Origin: Diphasiastrum complanatum
Lineage: Eukaryota > Streptophyta > Lycopodiopsida > Lycopodiales > Lycopodiaceae
DNA: 64,000 nt
Reading direction: 5' to 3'
Assembly: GCA_029204225.1 (NCBI GenBank)
Contig: CM055111.1
Span: forward strand, 18,496,668-18,560,667
The notes beneath the pieces were generated by a model, which worked only from the letters and a program-made list of their open reading frames with translations, made no database searches and had not been told where the DNA came from. Below, in pieces: positions 33,941-46,165 of this stretch (position 1 is the first letter of the stretch; each line of letters opens with the position of its first letter). Made by a program: the position numbers and the translations under genes.

Positions 33941-35813
33941 TCATGAATTAAAAATATATGCATTCAAAATTTTTGCAAGAATGATGTGGTGCCAAAACAT
34001 TATATTGATTGATTTAAAAAAAAGTACATTGATGAGAGAATAAATTCTCCCTTCATACATTGCCTTCTACAAGGCCTTACATTTGATTTAAAAACTCTAC
34101 TCATCATCACTTCCTCCCTCCTCGTTTCCTTCGTCTTGTAGGTGTACGTTCGTGTCCACATCTTCAAACTCCCCTTTGCTCTCATTCATGTTCTCTTCCA
34201 CATTTTGCTCCACAACATTTTCCACATTTTCTTCCACATCATGAACGCTTGAAGTTGTAGAGCCTCTCTACAAAATAGAATCAAAGATTCAATTAAATTG
34301 AAATTAATCTTACTTGTAAACCACAAAGTAAACAATCACAAAACAATAAAAATTAAGAGTTTATGATTGGAAACAATCCATGGGATTCCATAAAAGCCTT
34401 AAGGCCGACATATCCATGATCATAACTCTGTTTGTACTACGCGGCGGTCATGTGTCTTCCAAAATCACTAAGCTACATTCAACAAAAAAACATAGTTTAG
34501 TAATAAAAAAAATTAACAATCTCACTATCATAATCTTTTCTAGATTTTATGAGAATATTTTATTATAGGATTTTACATAAAATATATTTTTCAATATGAT
34601 GGAACATAAAAAAATCAATTCAAAGATCATTATGGTAGTATTTAACTGTTAAAACTAGTTCCATATTGTTATAAATTTTATTTTTCTTGAGATTTGACAT
34701 ACAAGACAAAATCAGGAGATAAGAAATAGTACATATTATTATTAAACAAGTAATTTGACAAGTTTTTTAAGATTTTATGACGTAATATTATGTCAAATTG
34801 GTAGCAATGTTACTAGAATATTAGATTTACATTAAGCATAACTAGAATATACATGGATTAGATGTTGGCATGTCTTTAACAAATTTTATTATATTTGTTC
34901 AGTACATACAGTCTCATAATGATTACTTATGATGTGGTATAGAGTAGCTGGCTACAGTGTGTATATGTCATCGATGATATCATCATCATCAGATAGCGAT
35001 TCATCTCATGATCGCAATAGCAGGTATATATTGTTATTGATATTGACATCAATTGCACTTTATTTGTTATTTGAATATGAGTGTATAATTTTTCTTGCAA
35101 ATTTATTCTTACAATAACATTTGATTGGAATTATGATTTCTAGGGAAATTATCGTACCTCCACATGATTTGGAGAAAACATAAAAATTGAGCTCTATCAC
35201 AGAAAAAAGAAACAAGCAAGACTAAAGCATAATGAACAACTATTGACTGGTTCATCTTCAAGCTCTTCCATCAGTCGACGTAGACCGCCTATTGATCCAT
35301 CACATGTATGTATATTGATTTATGTCATAATTTTTTAATTTGTAATAGTGATGTACTTCGATTTGGTTGAGGATTGCGATATAGTATATTGCTCATTGGA
35401 AAGCCAAGACACCACTCCATCACAAATAAGGTTGCAAATGCACTAAATGTACAAAGACTATTGTCAATTTTTGTCACATGTTACAATTCGTCACATGTTA
35501 GAATTTGTCAATTTTCACTTGAATGACACTAAAAGAATTTGTGCGATTTGCAATTGGATTATTGGACCAGTTCCAACCAGAATATGATGAGTAGATACCA
35601 TGTACATGCACATAATGCAAAAGCCTTTGGATTCGGACAAGGAGGATTGTCAACGATCATATTTGGGCCAATGGAGTGCACACAGAGAATCCAAGAGTAT
35701 GAGAGATAAACTCTTTAAAGTTTTGTTTGGAAATGCTTTAATCTTTGATCCTTATGAGATTTCAAGGTTTGGACAATAAATATTGATCGATAGGATGAGT
35801 GCCACGATACTTT
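33941..35813. other. Mostly unassigned, possible exon remnants
   Basis: No known gene. One exon-like piece at about 35170-35305 reads IKIELYHRKKKQARLKHNEQLLTGSSSSSS...RRRPPIDPSH and runs into a gtatgtat donor-like sequence. Another just upstream of this region, 33655-33772, encodes MKNEKKSFHCKGLKDQEHAK... before gtaaattc. Both could belong to the plus-strand locus continued at 36.8-39.2 kb. Confidence 0.3.
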
Positions 35814-35978
35814 GAAGTTAATCTCTCACTTGCTTCTAAAAGGAAAAATCCAAATAGAATAATTAGATGAAGTTAATCTCTCAATTGCTTCTAAAAGGAA
35901 AAATCCAAATAGAATGATTAGATGAAGTTAATCTCTCACTTGCTTCTAAAAGAAAAAATCCAAATAGAATGATTAGAT
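35814..35978. repeat. Three 55-bp tandem repeats
   Basis: Units begin gaagttaatctctca at 35814, 35869 and 35924, and differ at only a few bases, so the amplification is recent. Confidence 0.95.
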
Positions 35979-36028
35979 GTAGTTTATCTTGATTTCCATA
36001 TCCAATCACCCATAATAGACTCATTCAC

Positions 36029-36136
<108 letters not shown>

Positions 36137-36557
36137 AGGAAAGCCGACATTCTTAAGGAATGGAACCGGCATCTTTTCCCCAAAATTGACAACTACAAAA
36201 TTTTGCAGGAATTTTTACGTGATAAATTGAGGAAAACCGGCAAGTAGAAGCATATCCCCTGTCAGTAGCCGGAATACTTCTTAAGATATGGGATTTTTTA
36301 GGGAAACCTCAAAAAAGTTTTTCGAACACTGGAGAGAGAGTTAAAAGTAACCAACACTCCCAATTCTAGGAAGGTGTGAAGCCATTGTTTTCTTCTGTTA
36401 AAGGCATGGTTCAAATGCTTTTGTTGGAAGATGACTTCCACAAAAAAAGCCCAAACACCGCAGGGAGGGAGCATGTGGTGACATTTTGGAGTAGGATATA
36501 ATTGTGTGGTTCAGGAGTATTGATTAGCACTCTATAATGTTCTCATGAAGTGTGTTT

Positions 36558-36560
<3 letters not shown>

Positions 36561-36605
<45 letters not shown>

Positions 36606-36623
36606 TGTGTGTGCATGTGTGTG
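36561..36623. repeat. (GT)n microsatellite, imperfect
   Basis: About 40 bp of pure GT followed by interrupted GT units. Confidence 0.9.
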
Positions 36624-36674
36624 ATTCATGCTGCCGGTTTACGATTTGTGTTATATATTAATTTATGTTTCATG

Positions 36675-36677
<3 letters not shown>

Positions 36678-36757
<80 letters not shown>
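36678..36757. repeat. (GA)n microsatellite in likely intron
   Basis: About 80 bp of GA repeat. It lies 30 bp before a good 3' splice-site sequence (ttttcaacttttgcag, ending 36789). Confidence 0.95.
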
Positions 36758-36760
<3 letters not shown>

Positions 36761-36789
36761 TGATACATCTAACATTTTCAACTTTTGCA

Positions 36790-37818
36790 GAAGAAGGAAC
36801 ATAAGTTGGTTTCAAGGAAAAGAGTTGCAAGAGAGATTGAGAATATTATTGATAGGATAAATCACATGAATATTGATTTTGGATCATCATTAATCTTAGA
36901 TGATGCTCTTGTTGATGACGACCCCTTTCATGATATAATTAGTTCATCAATGCCTTGTGATTCAATCCATGTCTCCAAATCTCTACAACATTCTTACCAC
37001 CTAACCACACCTATCCTAGATGTTGCACATGAGTCCTCCATGATACTCCACGTGGATTCCACAAACTTGACCACCCTGTAAAAAGGAGAACACGTCTTGG
37101 ACGTACTATGACTAGTTTGAAAGATAATTGCAAATTTCTACGCACTGTTGATGTGTCAAAAGACATTCTAGGTTCTTTGTCTGATCTTCCTCTTCCACCT
37201 AGATTGCAACCATTAGTAAAAACTTTCATTAGAAGTAGATATTCATGTTGGCCACTCCAATCACCATTACCATTAAATGGAACACCATTTACTACGTATT
37301 GGGGTCGAATGTACAGGATCATGCCTAGTGGACACTTTCCTGAGGCTGGTTTGGGCCTTTTTGCATTGAGTAGTATTGAGGTCCCTCTAAATAGTGTTGT
37401 GACATTGATGCCATATGCAGGACATCAATACAATTGGGGTGATTGGCATGCTTTGTGTCATCACCAATGGAGGATGCAAGTATATGGCTTGAATTGAAAT
37501 GCTTGTTCTTTAGAGGAGCAACGCATGCAAGGAGGCAACATCTCAAGGGCAAATTGTACATACATTGATGGACATCCAGATATGCACGGAAACATTGCTG
37601 CATATATAAATAGTTCCATTGGCCACCCTCTATTGACAAATTGTGATTTTGAAGAATGCACCAATGGAAAAGAAGAATGTTTCACTAGGAATGTAAAGGG
37701 CACTTATGTAATGGTCTGTGCCACTAGATCTATTAGGTTTGGCGAGGAATTGTTCATCAAGTATAGTTTCAACCGTCCTCTACCCAAATGTTTGCAAAAG
37801 ATAATAAGTCAAATGTGA
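36790..37818 (+). pseudogene. Decayed exon with SET-domain-like segment
   Basis: From a likely splice acceptor at 36789, one frame gives KKEHKLVSRKRVAREIENI up to about 37045, where the reading shifts. The next frame is open from 37033 to 37818 except for one TGA at 37495-37497. It encodes ~260 codons: RRTRLGRTMTSLKDN, LPLPPRLQPLVKTF, then motifs expected of a SET methyltransferase domain: GLGLFAL (G-x-G), TLMPYAG (Y-x-G), a GNIAAYINSS...NCDFEE stretch at the position of the usual N-H-x-C-x-P-N, and FGEELFIKY. The N-H-x-C cofactor motif is not canonical, so activity is doubtful even without the stop. It is followed at 37819 by a stop and a partly duplicated 3' end (see 37900-38165). It may be a host gene or one carried by a transposon. 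Confidence 0.5.
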
Positions 37819-37899
37819 AGATTTAAATTCTGTTGATATGCAGAGATGTATAATCCATGCATCTTGTATCTGGTTTGTGTCATTAAATATGTCAAATGT

Positions 37900-38165
37900 T
37901 AGGAGCATTATTCGCCATTTGCCTAGATGTTTACATAAGATAATAAGTGAAAGCTAATGAATGTGAAATCCATAAATATGTAAATATGTAGAAGCGTGCA
38001 ATTCTTTGAGTTCATTGAATATTAACAAGTTGAAAAGAAAAATGGTCTAATAGGTACATTGGTATGTTCATACTTTTTAAACAAAGAGGTAATTTATATT
38101 CATATGCAACATTTATTAGGTATTGGAAGGAAATGTTTATCAAGCATTGTTTCAACCTACTTCTT
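37900..38165 (+). repeat. Local duplicates of the SET-like exon's 3' end
   Basis: The bases 'tgcctagatgtttacataagataataagt' near 37920 and 'aaatgtttatcaagcattgtttcaacct' near 38130 repeat, with changes, the end of the preceding reading frame (37750-37812), as though its 3' end were duplicated twice. Confidence 0.6.
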
Positions 38166-38171
38166 GTTATT

Positions 38172-39194
38172 TTGGTATATAGGATTCTTCATCCTCATTT
38201 AGCGTTGGAGACAATAATCCTCGTAATGGTCGACGTAGATGATGAATGCAATACAACGGTCCTCATATAAAGCAATTACCTCGTCGTCTACATCAAGGCT
38301 TAAAAGAGATGATGAAAATTGATGAGCACATTAATCAAGAGACTAATGCATCTGAATCTAGCTCATCTAGATCTACTTCTTCACAAACAAGTTCCAACGG
38401 TGAAAATGAGCTTCCAATGGTCAAGTTAAATGGAGCACTAAGAAGTATATATGGCTTACATCCTCAATATCGGAGTATTGTAGAAAACTATCTACAAACT
38501 ACTTCTCTCCAGCCTGGGTTTCGATTAACTATGGAATATGTTTTAAAGTACGAGCAATGAGAAGAAAGGCTTAAGCTTGAAGCTGAAAGGAAAGAAGAAC
38601 AATCTAGGTGGTTTGAGAAAATAAAGATGTGAATTCAGGACTTAGTGAGTGTATATACTAAAGCATCAACAGATCGACAATGGGAATGAAAGGGAAGAAA
38701 CTTATGAAGGCGAAGATGATCTTAGCAATGAGTCTAATGAGCAAAGTGACAACGACGAAGTGGATGAGCGAAGCAAGGACAATGATTCGGATGAGCAAAG
38801 CGACAATGAAAGTCAAGTCCCAGGTCCAGATATAGTTGCAGACAACAAAAGTCCAATTCAAGATTTGGACCAAGTTAAAGTTCCAGACGAAAGTTTGGAT
38901 TTAGATCAGGATGTGAAGATAATTAAACATCCTTTTGAGTTAAACTTCAACCATCAAAGTCTGGAACTTGACCTACATCGATGCATTAATTTGGTGAATG
39001 ATCAAGCAACTATGGGTCATCAAAATGAGAAGATTGTTATGCTCAAAGAAAGTCGATCAAGGCATTCACCAAAATTTCAAAATAAGGACTATATGGCACC
39101 GATATTCCATGGCTTGGAATTGAGTGGCTATTTAAAGGATCCACGATCTGCGTTCAATTTGATTTGGGAGCCTTTGAGAATATTTTTTTTTTGA
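38172..39194 (+). pseudogene. Unidentified acidic reading frames
   Basis: After an acceptor-like tatatag (to ~38182) come DSSSSFSVGDNNPRNGRRR, two stops, then LPRRLHQGLKEMMKIDEHI and NGALRSIYGLHPQYRSIVENYLQTTSLQPGFRLTMEYVLKYEQ, a stop, EERLKLEAERKEEQSRWFEK, then a frame change into a 181-codon frame (38649-39194) that is strongly acidic (EEDLSNESNEQSDNDEVDE-like) and ends in hydrophobic residues. Likely continuation of the locus beginning upstream. No family recognised. Confidence 0.35.
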
Positions 39195-40699
39195 CAACAA
39201 TTTGATGGAGTATGAGGTATTCAACAAGGATATTGTCCACAATGAAGAGATTTCATTATTCCATATAATCTAACTTGTATCAATACCTTGGATTATTGTT
39301 CAATGCCTCATAACTTCAGTTGGAGAACCCTATTCCTAGAGATTCTCTAGAACTCAAAAGCCAATATGTATTTCACATGCATATTTAGCATGTATGGATG
39401 TGAATAATTATTGGGAATATTCTCCAATCAACCAATACTCTATAGGAAGCTGATTTTAAAATATGCCATCAATCTATATCAGTTTCTTTGGAGAAGTTCG
39501 CATTGCTCAATCGATACTAACTCAGTGAATCTTTCATTCAATAATGTCAACAATGATTGTTCATCAATGGTTATTTGGTTTAACTTTGGAATGTATTTTC
39601 ACTATTTGGGATTGATGCTTCAACGATTTATATGGGCAACTGCAAATTTTATATTTCAAAACGAGAGTCCATTTTAGAGATCAATCAGGTCGAATATCTA
39701 CAACCACCTATGAATGAGGTATTGACAAATTTGAAGAAATATATTTTGGTGAAGAGTATGCCCAGAGACATGTGTCAATATTCATGCCGACTACTTCATT
39801 TGGAGCATTTATATATGAACATCAATTCATGACTACCATTTTTTATGAAAGAATTATACAAGCAATATGGATCTTTCATCAGCCTCTTCTTCGACCATTA
39901 TTATTCCCCAATGGAAAAGCAAGTTGCAGACCTTCAACAAGCACTTTTCAATTTAGGTACCTACTACCATGTGTCTCAGATTTAGTAGACCCCCTCCATC
40001 ATACTCTCACATTTTCACTTTTACCTTTGTATCATTGCTACCCACCATTGATTTTTTGACACTTGGCAAAAGGTGAATCTGGCTCCTAATTTCTTGTGAA
40101 TATAATATATGTAGTCCAATTAAAGGCTGACACTTCAGCACAACTAGCCCATGTGCCTAATTTTGAAAGCTCTCTGAAGGGCTAGAATTTAATCATTTTA
40201 GTCTCTGACCGTTAGTTTTTTGACAAGTCATGAAAATTTAAAATTCCTTTGTCATTTGTAAACTTCCATCAAAAGACTTGCATTGGTATTAAGGTTCAAA
40301 GTGGCATTTGGCCTTGACTTGCATTTTATGTTTCGGTTCCATTCTTTGAGTTGCCAATTCTCTTCCAAGTGACATACTAGAGCAATCTTGGGTCAAAATT
40401 GACCGTTCCTAAAAGGCAAAGAGATTTTTGTATTAGTCATAATATTAATAAGTACATTAAAATGTTGGATTGTTCTACTATCAAAATTGATTCATCTGAA
40501 TAATCGATCCTTAATCTAGATCTATTCATTATCCAGTTTTGTAGTTTTATTCGTGTTTCTACACAATCTATAGAAATACTCGGGAATCGCTCAATAGGTG
40601 GCTCCGACATATCGGATAAGGCTAAAAGCATGGTTTGGTGGTACAACATAGACTTTCAAGGACACTACCTTTTTTGGGTAGAAATCTATTTATGTTTTC
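39195..40699. other. Unassigned spacer
   Basis: No recognised gene. Fragments near 39840-39960 (a DHYYSPMEKQVADLQQALFNLG reading) might be coding remnants but cannot be assigned. Confidence 0.3.
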
Positions 40700-43136
40700 T
40701 ATTGGAGGAGAGATCCATTGTAGTCAGTTTGGACATGTTATGAAATTCTGCCTTGAGCAACAGAAAGGCGCAGCTCAAGTGATTGAGATGTCAGGTAAAG
40801 AAAATCTTAAGCTATAAATTAATATAGTTAATTGTGAGTGCAATTGTTCTCTTAGTACTACCTCATTCTTGCCAAATGATTTATTTCATTTGAAAGGCAC
40901 TGTAAATGGACATGAAGTTAGTATTTTAGTGGACAGTGGATCTACTCATAATTTCATTAACTCTAGTCTTGTGCAGAAACTCGGCCTCAAAACTGAAGTC
41001 AGTAACCATAGATATCGAGTATATCTAGCTTCAGGTGCAGAGTTGGAAACGTGAGATGCTAAAGTTCCAAGGCTCCCAATTTGGATCCAAGATTATAGAG
41101 AGTTAATTGATTTTCATGTTTTAGATTTAGCACGTACGGACATAATTCTAGGGTACGAGTGGTTATTTAATAAGCATTCTGAGATAGATTTTGAGAAGCA
41201 TGTTCTCTCCTTTCAGGAGGGTAAAGAAATAGTTACATTGTTTGGAGACAATTTTGTACATCCATCTGGGATGAGTTCATTTGCTAATGTGATGGAAATT
41301 TTTGATTCACACTATGAAGTTTATTCTTTATTTGCCAAGCCAATTTTGGATTTATCTAAAATGCATCTAAGTAGTTTTGAATTGTCAAAAATTCTAAACT
41401 CGGTAGACTTAGATCAGGAGCAAATTGAGAAGAATAAGTTACTGTTTGAATTTAAAGATGTATTTCCAGATGAATTACCTCATGGAATATCGCCATCCAG
41501 ATCGGTAGACCATAAGATAATGTTAATTCTAGGTAGTAGACAACCTTACAGGTTTTCTCAGAAAGAAGAGATAGAGATTACTAAGAAAATTAAAAATTAT
41601 CTAAAGATGGGTTATATTCAGCCAAGTAAGTCACCTTGGAGTGCTCCTATTCTTCTTAAATCGAAGAAAGATGGAGGCTTTAGGTTGTGTGTGGACTACA
41701 AGGGGTCGAATAAGGTAACTATTAAAAATAAATATCTTTTGCCTCGTATGGATGATTTGGTAGATCGATTAGGTGGAGCAAAATACTTCACAAAGATAGA
41801 TCTTAGAACCGGTTATCATCAAATTAGGATTCATCTGGATGACATGCAAAAGACCGATTTTTGGATGAGATTCGGTCATTATGAATTTTTCATGCTTCCT
41901 TTTGGGTTGACGAATGCACCAGCTACGTTCCAACAGATGATGAACGATCTTTTTCATCCATATCTAGGGAAGTTTGTGGCTATATTCCTGGATGATATTC
42001 TCATCTACAATAGGACACTTATGGAGCATTTGAGTAATCTCAAGACTGTCTTAGATATTCTCAGGCGAGAGAAAGTTTATGCTAAGGAATCTAAATGTGA
42101 ATTCTTTAAGCATGAGTTGTTGTACTTCGGTCATAAGATCACCCGTACTGGGTTGGAGATTGATGAGAGTAAGGTCAAGACAGTGCTTGAGTGGCCAATA
42201 CCAAAGACTCTGAAGTACTTTTGTAATCAGAATGATATGAGGGGTCATAAAGCTTGATGGGCTGAGCTTATATAGGAATTTGATCATGAGATCTGATATG
42301 TCAAGGGCAGCTCTAACCAGGTTGCGGATGCACTTAGTCGGATTGGTAAACTAAATAAACTTTCATTCACCCAGATTTTCACTAATCTGTATCTTTCGTT
42401 GAGAGGAAAGTGTGAATTGAATTCTCATTTTGGTCCCATCTGGAAGATGGTGGAGATAGGCAAAAATGAGAATGGAATAGAGATTTACTCACAAGGGTCT
42501 CAGGTTCCTAGGAAAGATAAGAAGATAGCGGAACAATTCTCTATCTGAGGTGGTTCACTATTTTGGAATGGAAAAATTTGTGTACCAATGGATGATGAGT
42601 TAAAGAAGAAAATTCTTTATGAAGAAGAGAGATTTATTGGCCGAAACTTAAGCCATTTGTCAAGTCTTCTGTGGGTAAATGTAGACCTTGTCAATTAGCC
42701 AAAGCTGAACGTACGAGGAAGCATTATAAATTGTCCTAAGATTATGCGTACGAGGAAGCATTATAGATTGTCTACGAGATATTGTGGACCGTTTCGGATT
42801 ATAAAAAAAAATTGGTTCTTTAGCTTACGAACTATATCTTCAGAACAAGTCTACAGCTCACCATGTGTTTCATGTAAGCCATCTTGAATTAAGTTTACAT
42901 GAAGGTGACATAGTTGGTTCAGAGGAAGATCTTATCCATTTGAAAGACTTAGCGCTTAGTATTCCTTTGGAACTTGAAAAAGTAATCTGAACCAGAGATA
43001 AACAATTGAGAAATCGTTCTATCTCTGAGTGCTTGATCAGGTGGAAGGGACAGACTGAGGATGATGATTCATGGGAGCGGGTCGAAAGCATAAAGAAGAA
43101 TCTCTCTAGGTTTCACTTCTAGAGAAAGAAGTGGTT
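40700..43136 (+). pseudogene. pol: Ty3-gypsy chromovirus pol, decayed
   Basis: Order: a broken gag knuckle (CSQFGHVMKFC, ~40717), aspartic protease (VSILVDSGSTHNFIN, from 40863), RT in the same frame from 41238 to 42257 (KSPWSAPILLKSKKDGGFRLCVDY, KYFTKIDLRTGYHQIRI, LPFGLTNAPATFQQMMN, FLDDILIYN) with one TGA at 41052-41054 in between. RNase H is mostly deleted; its tail EIxYVKGSSNQVADALSR follows at ~42290, interrupted by stops. Then integrase pieces, the GPF/Y-region (YCGPFRII) and a chromodomain-like end ISECLIRWKGQTEDDDSWER (about 43018-43080). The chromodomain places it among chromoviruses, which use that module to target chromatin. FLDD stands for the RT catalytic box. Confidence 0.9.
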
Positions 43137-43151
43137 CAAGGGGGGAAGAAT

Positions 43152-43636
43152 GTTACGTCCATGTCCTGTACAAGGGAATCAGAATAATTCCTGATGTGAA
43201 TAGCCGGTCACTCCAGTTGTATGTGGCTATTAGTTATGCTACGTCATTTCGGACGTGGTCGTATTAAGTAATTAATAGTCATATGAGGGATCAGACCTAT
43301 AATTGGACATAGTAGCACATGCATGGTGAAGACTACTTTAATGCAAGAATACGAGGTCAATAGCTCAATTTAGGTTGCATAGGAGTCCTAGGAAGAATAT
43401 TCTATCTCTCTTGAGGATAATAAGTCCATTGGAAATCGCCCATCCTCCTATTGTGAATTGTGATTCTTGAGCCAGCTTCTCCTCTCCTCTCTTGTGTTCT
43501 TCACTATGGCTTGGAGGTGGATTGGTTAGGGTATTGACTAGCCTCTCCATATTGGCTGGGTGGTTCATGCTCCATAGGTGTCCTTTTGGTTTGCATGTGA
43601 CAAGATTCTTGAAGATCTTCACTTGGCAATCGTTAT
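43152..43636 (+). repeat. 3' LTR of the chromovirus
   Basis: Begins TGTTACGTCCATG directly after a purine tract (aaggggggaagaa, ~43138-43150) downstream of the chromodomain. Homologous to the solo LTR at 14412-14884. The last bases are cut off by the adjoining copia fragment. Confidence 0.9.
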
Positions 43637-43637
43637 T

Positions 43638-44603
43638 TGTCCTATGATCTAGCTTCTTCCTAAGTTGTTTAGGAATGTGCACAAAACATACACAACCAAA
43701 GATTTTTAAATGGCTGATACTAGGCTTGTGTCCATGCCAAACTTCATAAGGAGTTTTGTTGTTGATAGCTTTGGTGTTGGATCTATTCTGTAAGTAACAG
43801 GCTATGGCAATAGCTTTTGCCAAAACTTTGCAAGTAGGTGCGCTTGATGTAGCATGGATCTAGCTGAGTTGAGAAGAGTTCAATTCTTCCTTTCTGCAAT
43901 CTTGTCCTGTTGAGGTAAATAGGAAGTGGTGAACTATCTTGTAATACCATGTTCAGCCATGTAGTCAGACATCTCGTTAGAGAGGTATTCGCCGCCACCA
44001 TTAGTTCGGAGTGCTTTCACTTTTGTAGACGTTTGTGATTCAGCCATGACTTTGAATCTCTTGAAGCATTCAAAGGTTTCAGATTTGTGCTTAATTAACA
44101 TGACTGTAGACCATCTAGAATAATCATCTATGAAAGTGATAAAATAGATTGCATCTCCTAAGGACAGAGTTGGCAATGGACCACAAAGATCGCTATGTAC
44201 AAGATCCAATACATGCTTTGTTTTGATGGAATGTGATTTGGGACTTGCTTCTAGAGTGTTTGCCATAGATGCATGATTCACAAAAGAAAGATTTCCTATC
44301 CAATGAAAAAGAGAAATGCAATCCATCAACTAAATTATTACAATGCATATAAGAAAGTGATCTTGTATTTAAGTGTCCAAATCGACTATGCTAGAGAATA
44401 GCACTATCGTTTACATTTTCATGAGAGACGCTAGCTAATGTAACTGAATTAAAGAGCACATAAAGATTTCCGACTCTAGTGCATGTGGTCAGAGTAGTAT
44501 CTTCATCTGAAGCGAAAAAATCGCGAAGCCAAGATGAAACGCGAAGCAAAACAATCGGGAATGAAATCAATTTGGATGGAGTTCGAATATGATTGTTGAT
44601 CAC
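43638..44603 (-). pseudogene. Copia protease-end/integrase relic
   Basis: Minus strand. Gives SRFGHLNTRSLSYM (finger), CESCIYGKHSRSKS, HVLDLVHSDLCGPLPT (catalytic Asp), YFITFIDDYSRW, KALRTNGGGEYLSNE (second Asp replaced by Asn), AERKNRTLL in another frame, and AKAIAIACYLQNRSNTKAINNKTPYEVWHGHKPSISHLKIFGCVCF ending KKLDHR at the junction with the gypsy LTR. It represents another copia lineage, of the GKHSR / RSNTKAI kind. Frameshifts occur between blocks. Confidence 0.85.
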
Positions 44604-45385
44604 TGCCTACTATATCATTCTTGCAATCCTCCAGAATGTAGACAAACACTGTTGACCTACGTTCTAAATTAATTCAGCATTCAACAAGATTGAACCAATG
44701 TGTGGAATAGATAAAACAAGTGAATGAGATACACGAACAATAGCAGACAATATTCAATCGAGATCAGACAAAATTCAGAATGATATGTGCATTGTAGCTA
44801 TAACATTGTCTACTAATCCTCTTGGTTTCAAGCACTGTGTGACAGACCCACACAGCGCAGTGGCATGAGCGATGGTCTCCCACGAACGGTGTCTCGCTTA
44901 CTAGTGGGCTTCTTGGATCTCCGTGGATCCTGCTTACAAAATTGTCTCGCTCACTAGAGGACTTTTCTGTTCTATATTTTGTCTATCTGTGTCTGTGTAT
45001 ATTTGATGCATCTAGTAATTGCATATATTCAAAGTAACATTTTTGACTAGATAGATTAAACAATCTATAACTAATCTTAGATTACAAGAGTAGTGGATTA
45101 GGCATGTCCTAACGCTATTATGTTGATGTCACCATATCATATCAGAGATTAATACTTCATGGTACTTGTTTGATCTTCTTGGTCCTTTGGAACGTGAAGG
45201 TTTCGTGTCGCGAAGAGTTTCGTGTCGTTTTGTGTCATTTGACCTTCTCCTACTGTGTCGCGAACATTTTCCTTTTGCGTCATTTGACTTTCTCCTGTTG
45301 TTCATGTTGTTCGCGAACATTTTTTTTTCATGTCTTTTCTTCAGATTGGGAGTCAAGAGCTAGTAGAGCTTTGGTAATAGAAACA
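44574..45385 (-). repeat. Family D LTR, minus strand
   Basis: On the minus strand it runs from TGTTTCTATTACCAAAG (45385) to gaactccatcc (about 44574) and is homologous to 15253-16091. It directly follows the RNase H end and a purine tract (gaagagctgaagaaacaaaa), so it is the 3' LTR of a deleted copy. Sequences beyond 44574 belong to the copia relic at lower coordinates. Confidence 0.85.
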
Positions 45386-45395
45386 TTTTGTTTCT

Positions 45396-45890
45396 TCAGC
45401 TCTTCTCAAAGCATGATAGCTTGATGACTCCAAGACTTCTCCTCTGTTTCTCGAACAGACCTTTGTCTAAGGCCTTTGTGAAGATGTCAACAACCGCCTT
45501 CTTTGTTCCAATGAAAGTAGTCTGCAGCTTCTTCTTTTTGATCAGATCCCTTATCAAGTGGTACTTGATTGCAATGTGTTCCTTTCTTGAGTGAAACATG
45601 AGATCCTTTGTCAGGTGTATTGCGGCTGTATTTTCCATCTGCAAAATCAGAGGTTCATTTCTCGTTTCACCTAATTCGTCAAAGAACTATTTGAGCCAAG
45701 TGATTTCATTGGCCATCTTTGTTGTTGTTACGTATTCTGCTTCGCCAAATGATTGAGCCACGATGGTTTGCTTTTTGATGACCCAGAGAATTGCTGCTTC
45801 TGCTACGATGGTACATCCTCCTGAGAAACTTTTGTAGTCATCCTTGAGAGATGCCCAACTAGCATCACTATATGAAAGCATCTAGAACCA
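45396..45890 (-). pseudogene. Family D copia RNase H and pol end
   Basis: Minus strand: MLSYSDASWASLKDDYKSFSGGC, VAQSFGEAEY, TTKMANEITWLK, a stop, then MENTAAIHLTKDLMFHSRKEHIAIKYHLIRDLI and AVVDIFTKALDKGLFEKQRRSLGV. It matches 20960-21243 of the plus-strand copy and supplies the C-terminal end that copy lacks. Immediately upstream it is fused to gag sequence. Confidence 0.92.
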
Positions 45891-45904
45891 TGCATCACAA
45901 GAAT

Positions 45905-46165
45905 AACACGATACATTCGATATTCGGATTTAGCCAATGCATGTCCTTCACATTTGCATCTCACGCATGTCTTCTTGTCGCCATTCTACTATTTTTGCTT
46001 CTCTTTGTTTTTCCATTTGCCTCTGTTGGCTTCTTCTGCTTGCTGGTCTCGATCATGCTTTCGGTATGACTCCCTCTTAGGCTTGAACTACTTCTTCGTC
46101 TTCTCCTTATTGTTGTAGAGAGCTTGGTCAGAAGCATCCTTGTGATCAAGATGCTCACGATCTTC
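45905..46165 (-). pseudogene. Family D copia gag fragment
   Basis: Minus strand: 'gagcatcttgatcacaagga' region and the basic run following it match 16818-16900, and MHWLNPNIECI matches the first knuckle region at 17055-17085. It breaks off at about 45900 and joins RNase H, so everything from the second knuckle to the RT palm was deleted in this copy. Confidence 0.8.

Noticed and set aside
36561-36757. Two microsatellites read as a possible origin or regulatory island
   Set aside because: Simple dinucleotide repeats; no associated motif supports a function.
37325-37703. Minus-strand open frames opposite the SET-like segment
   Set aside because: The plus-strand frame carries recognisable motifs; the minus frames do not.
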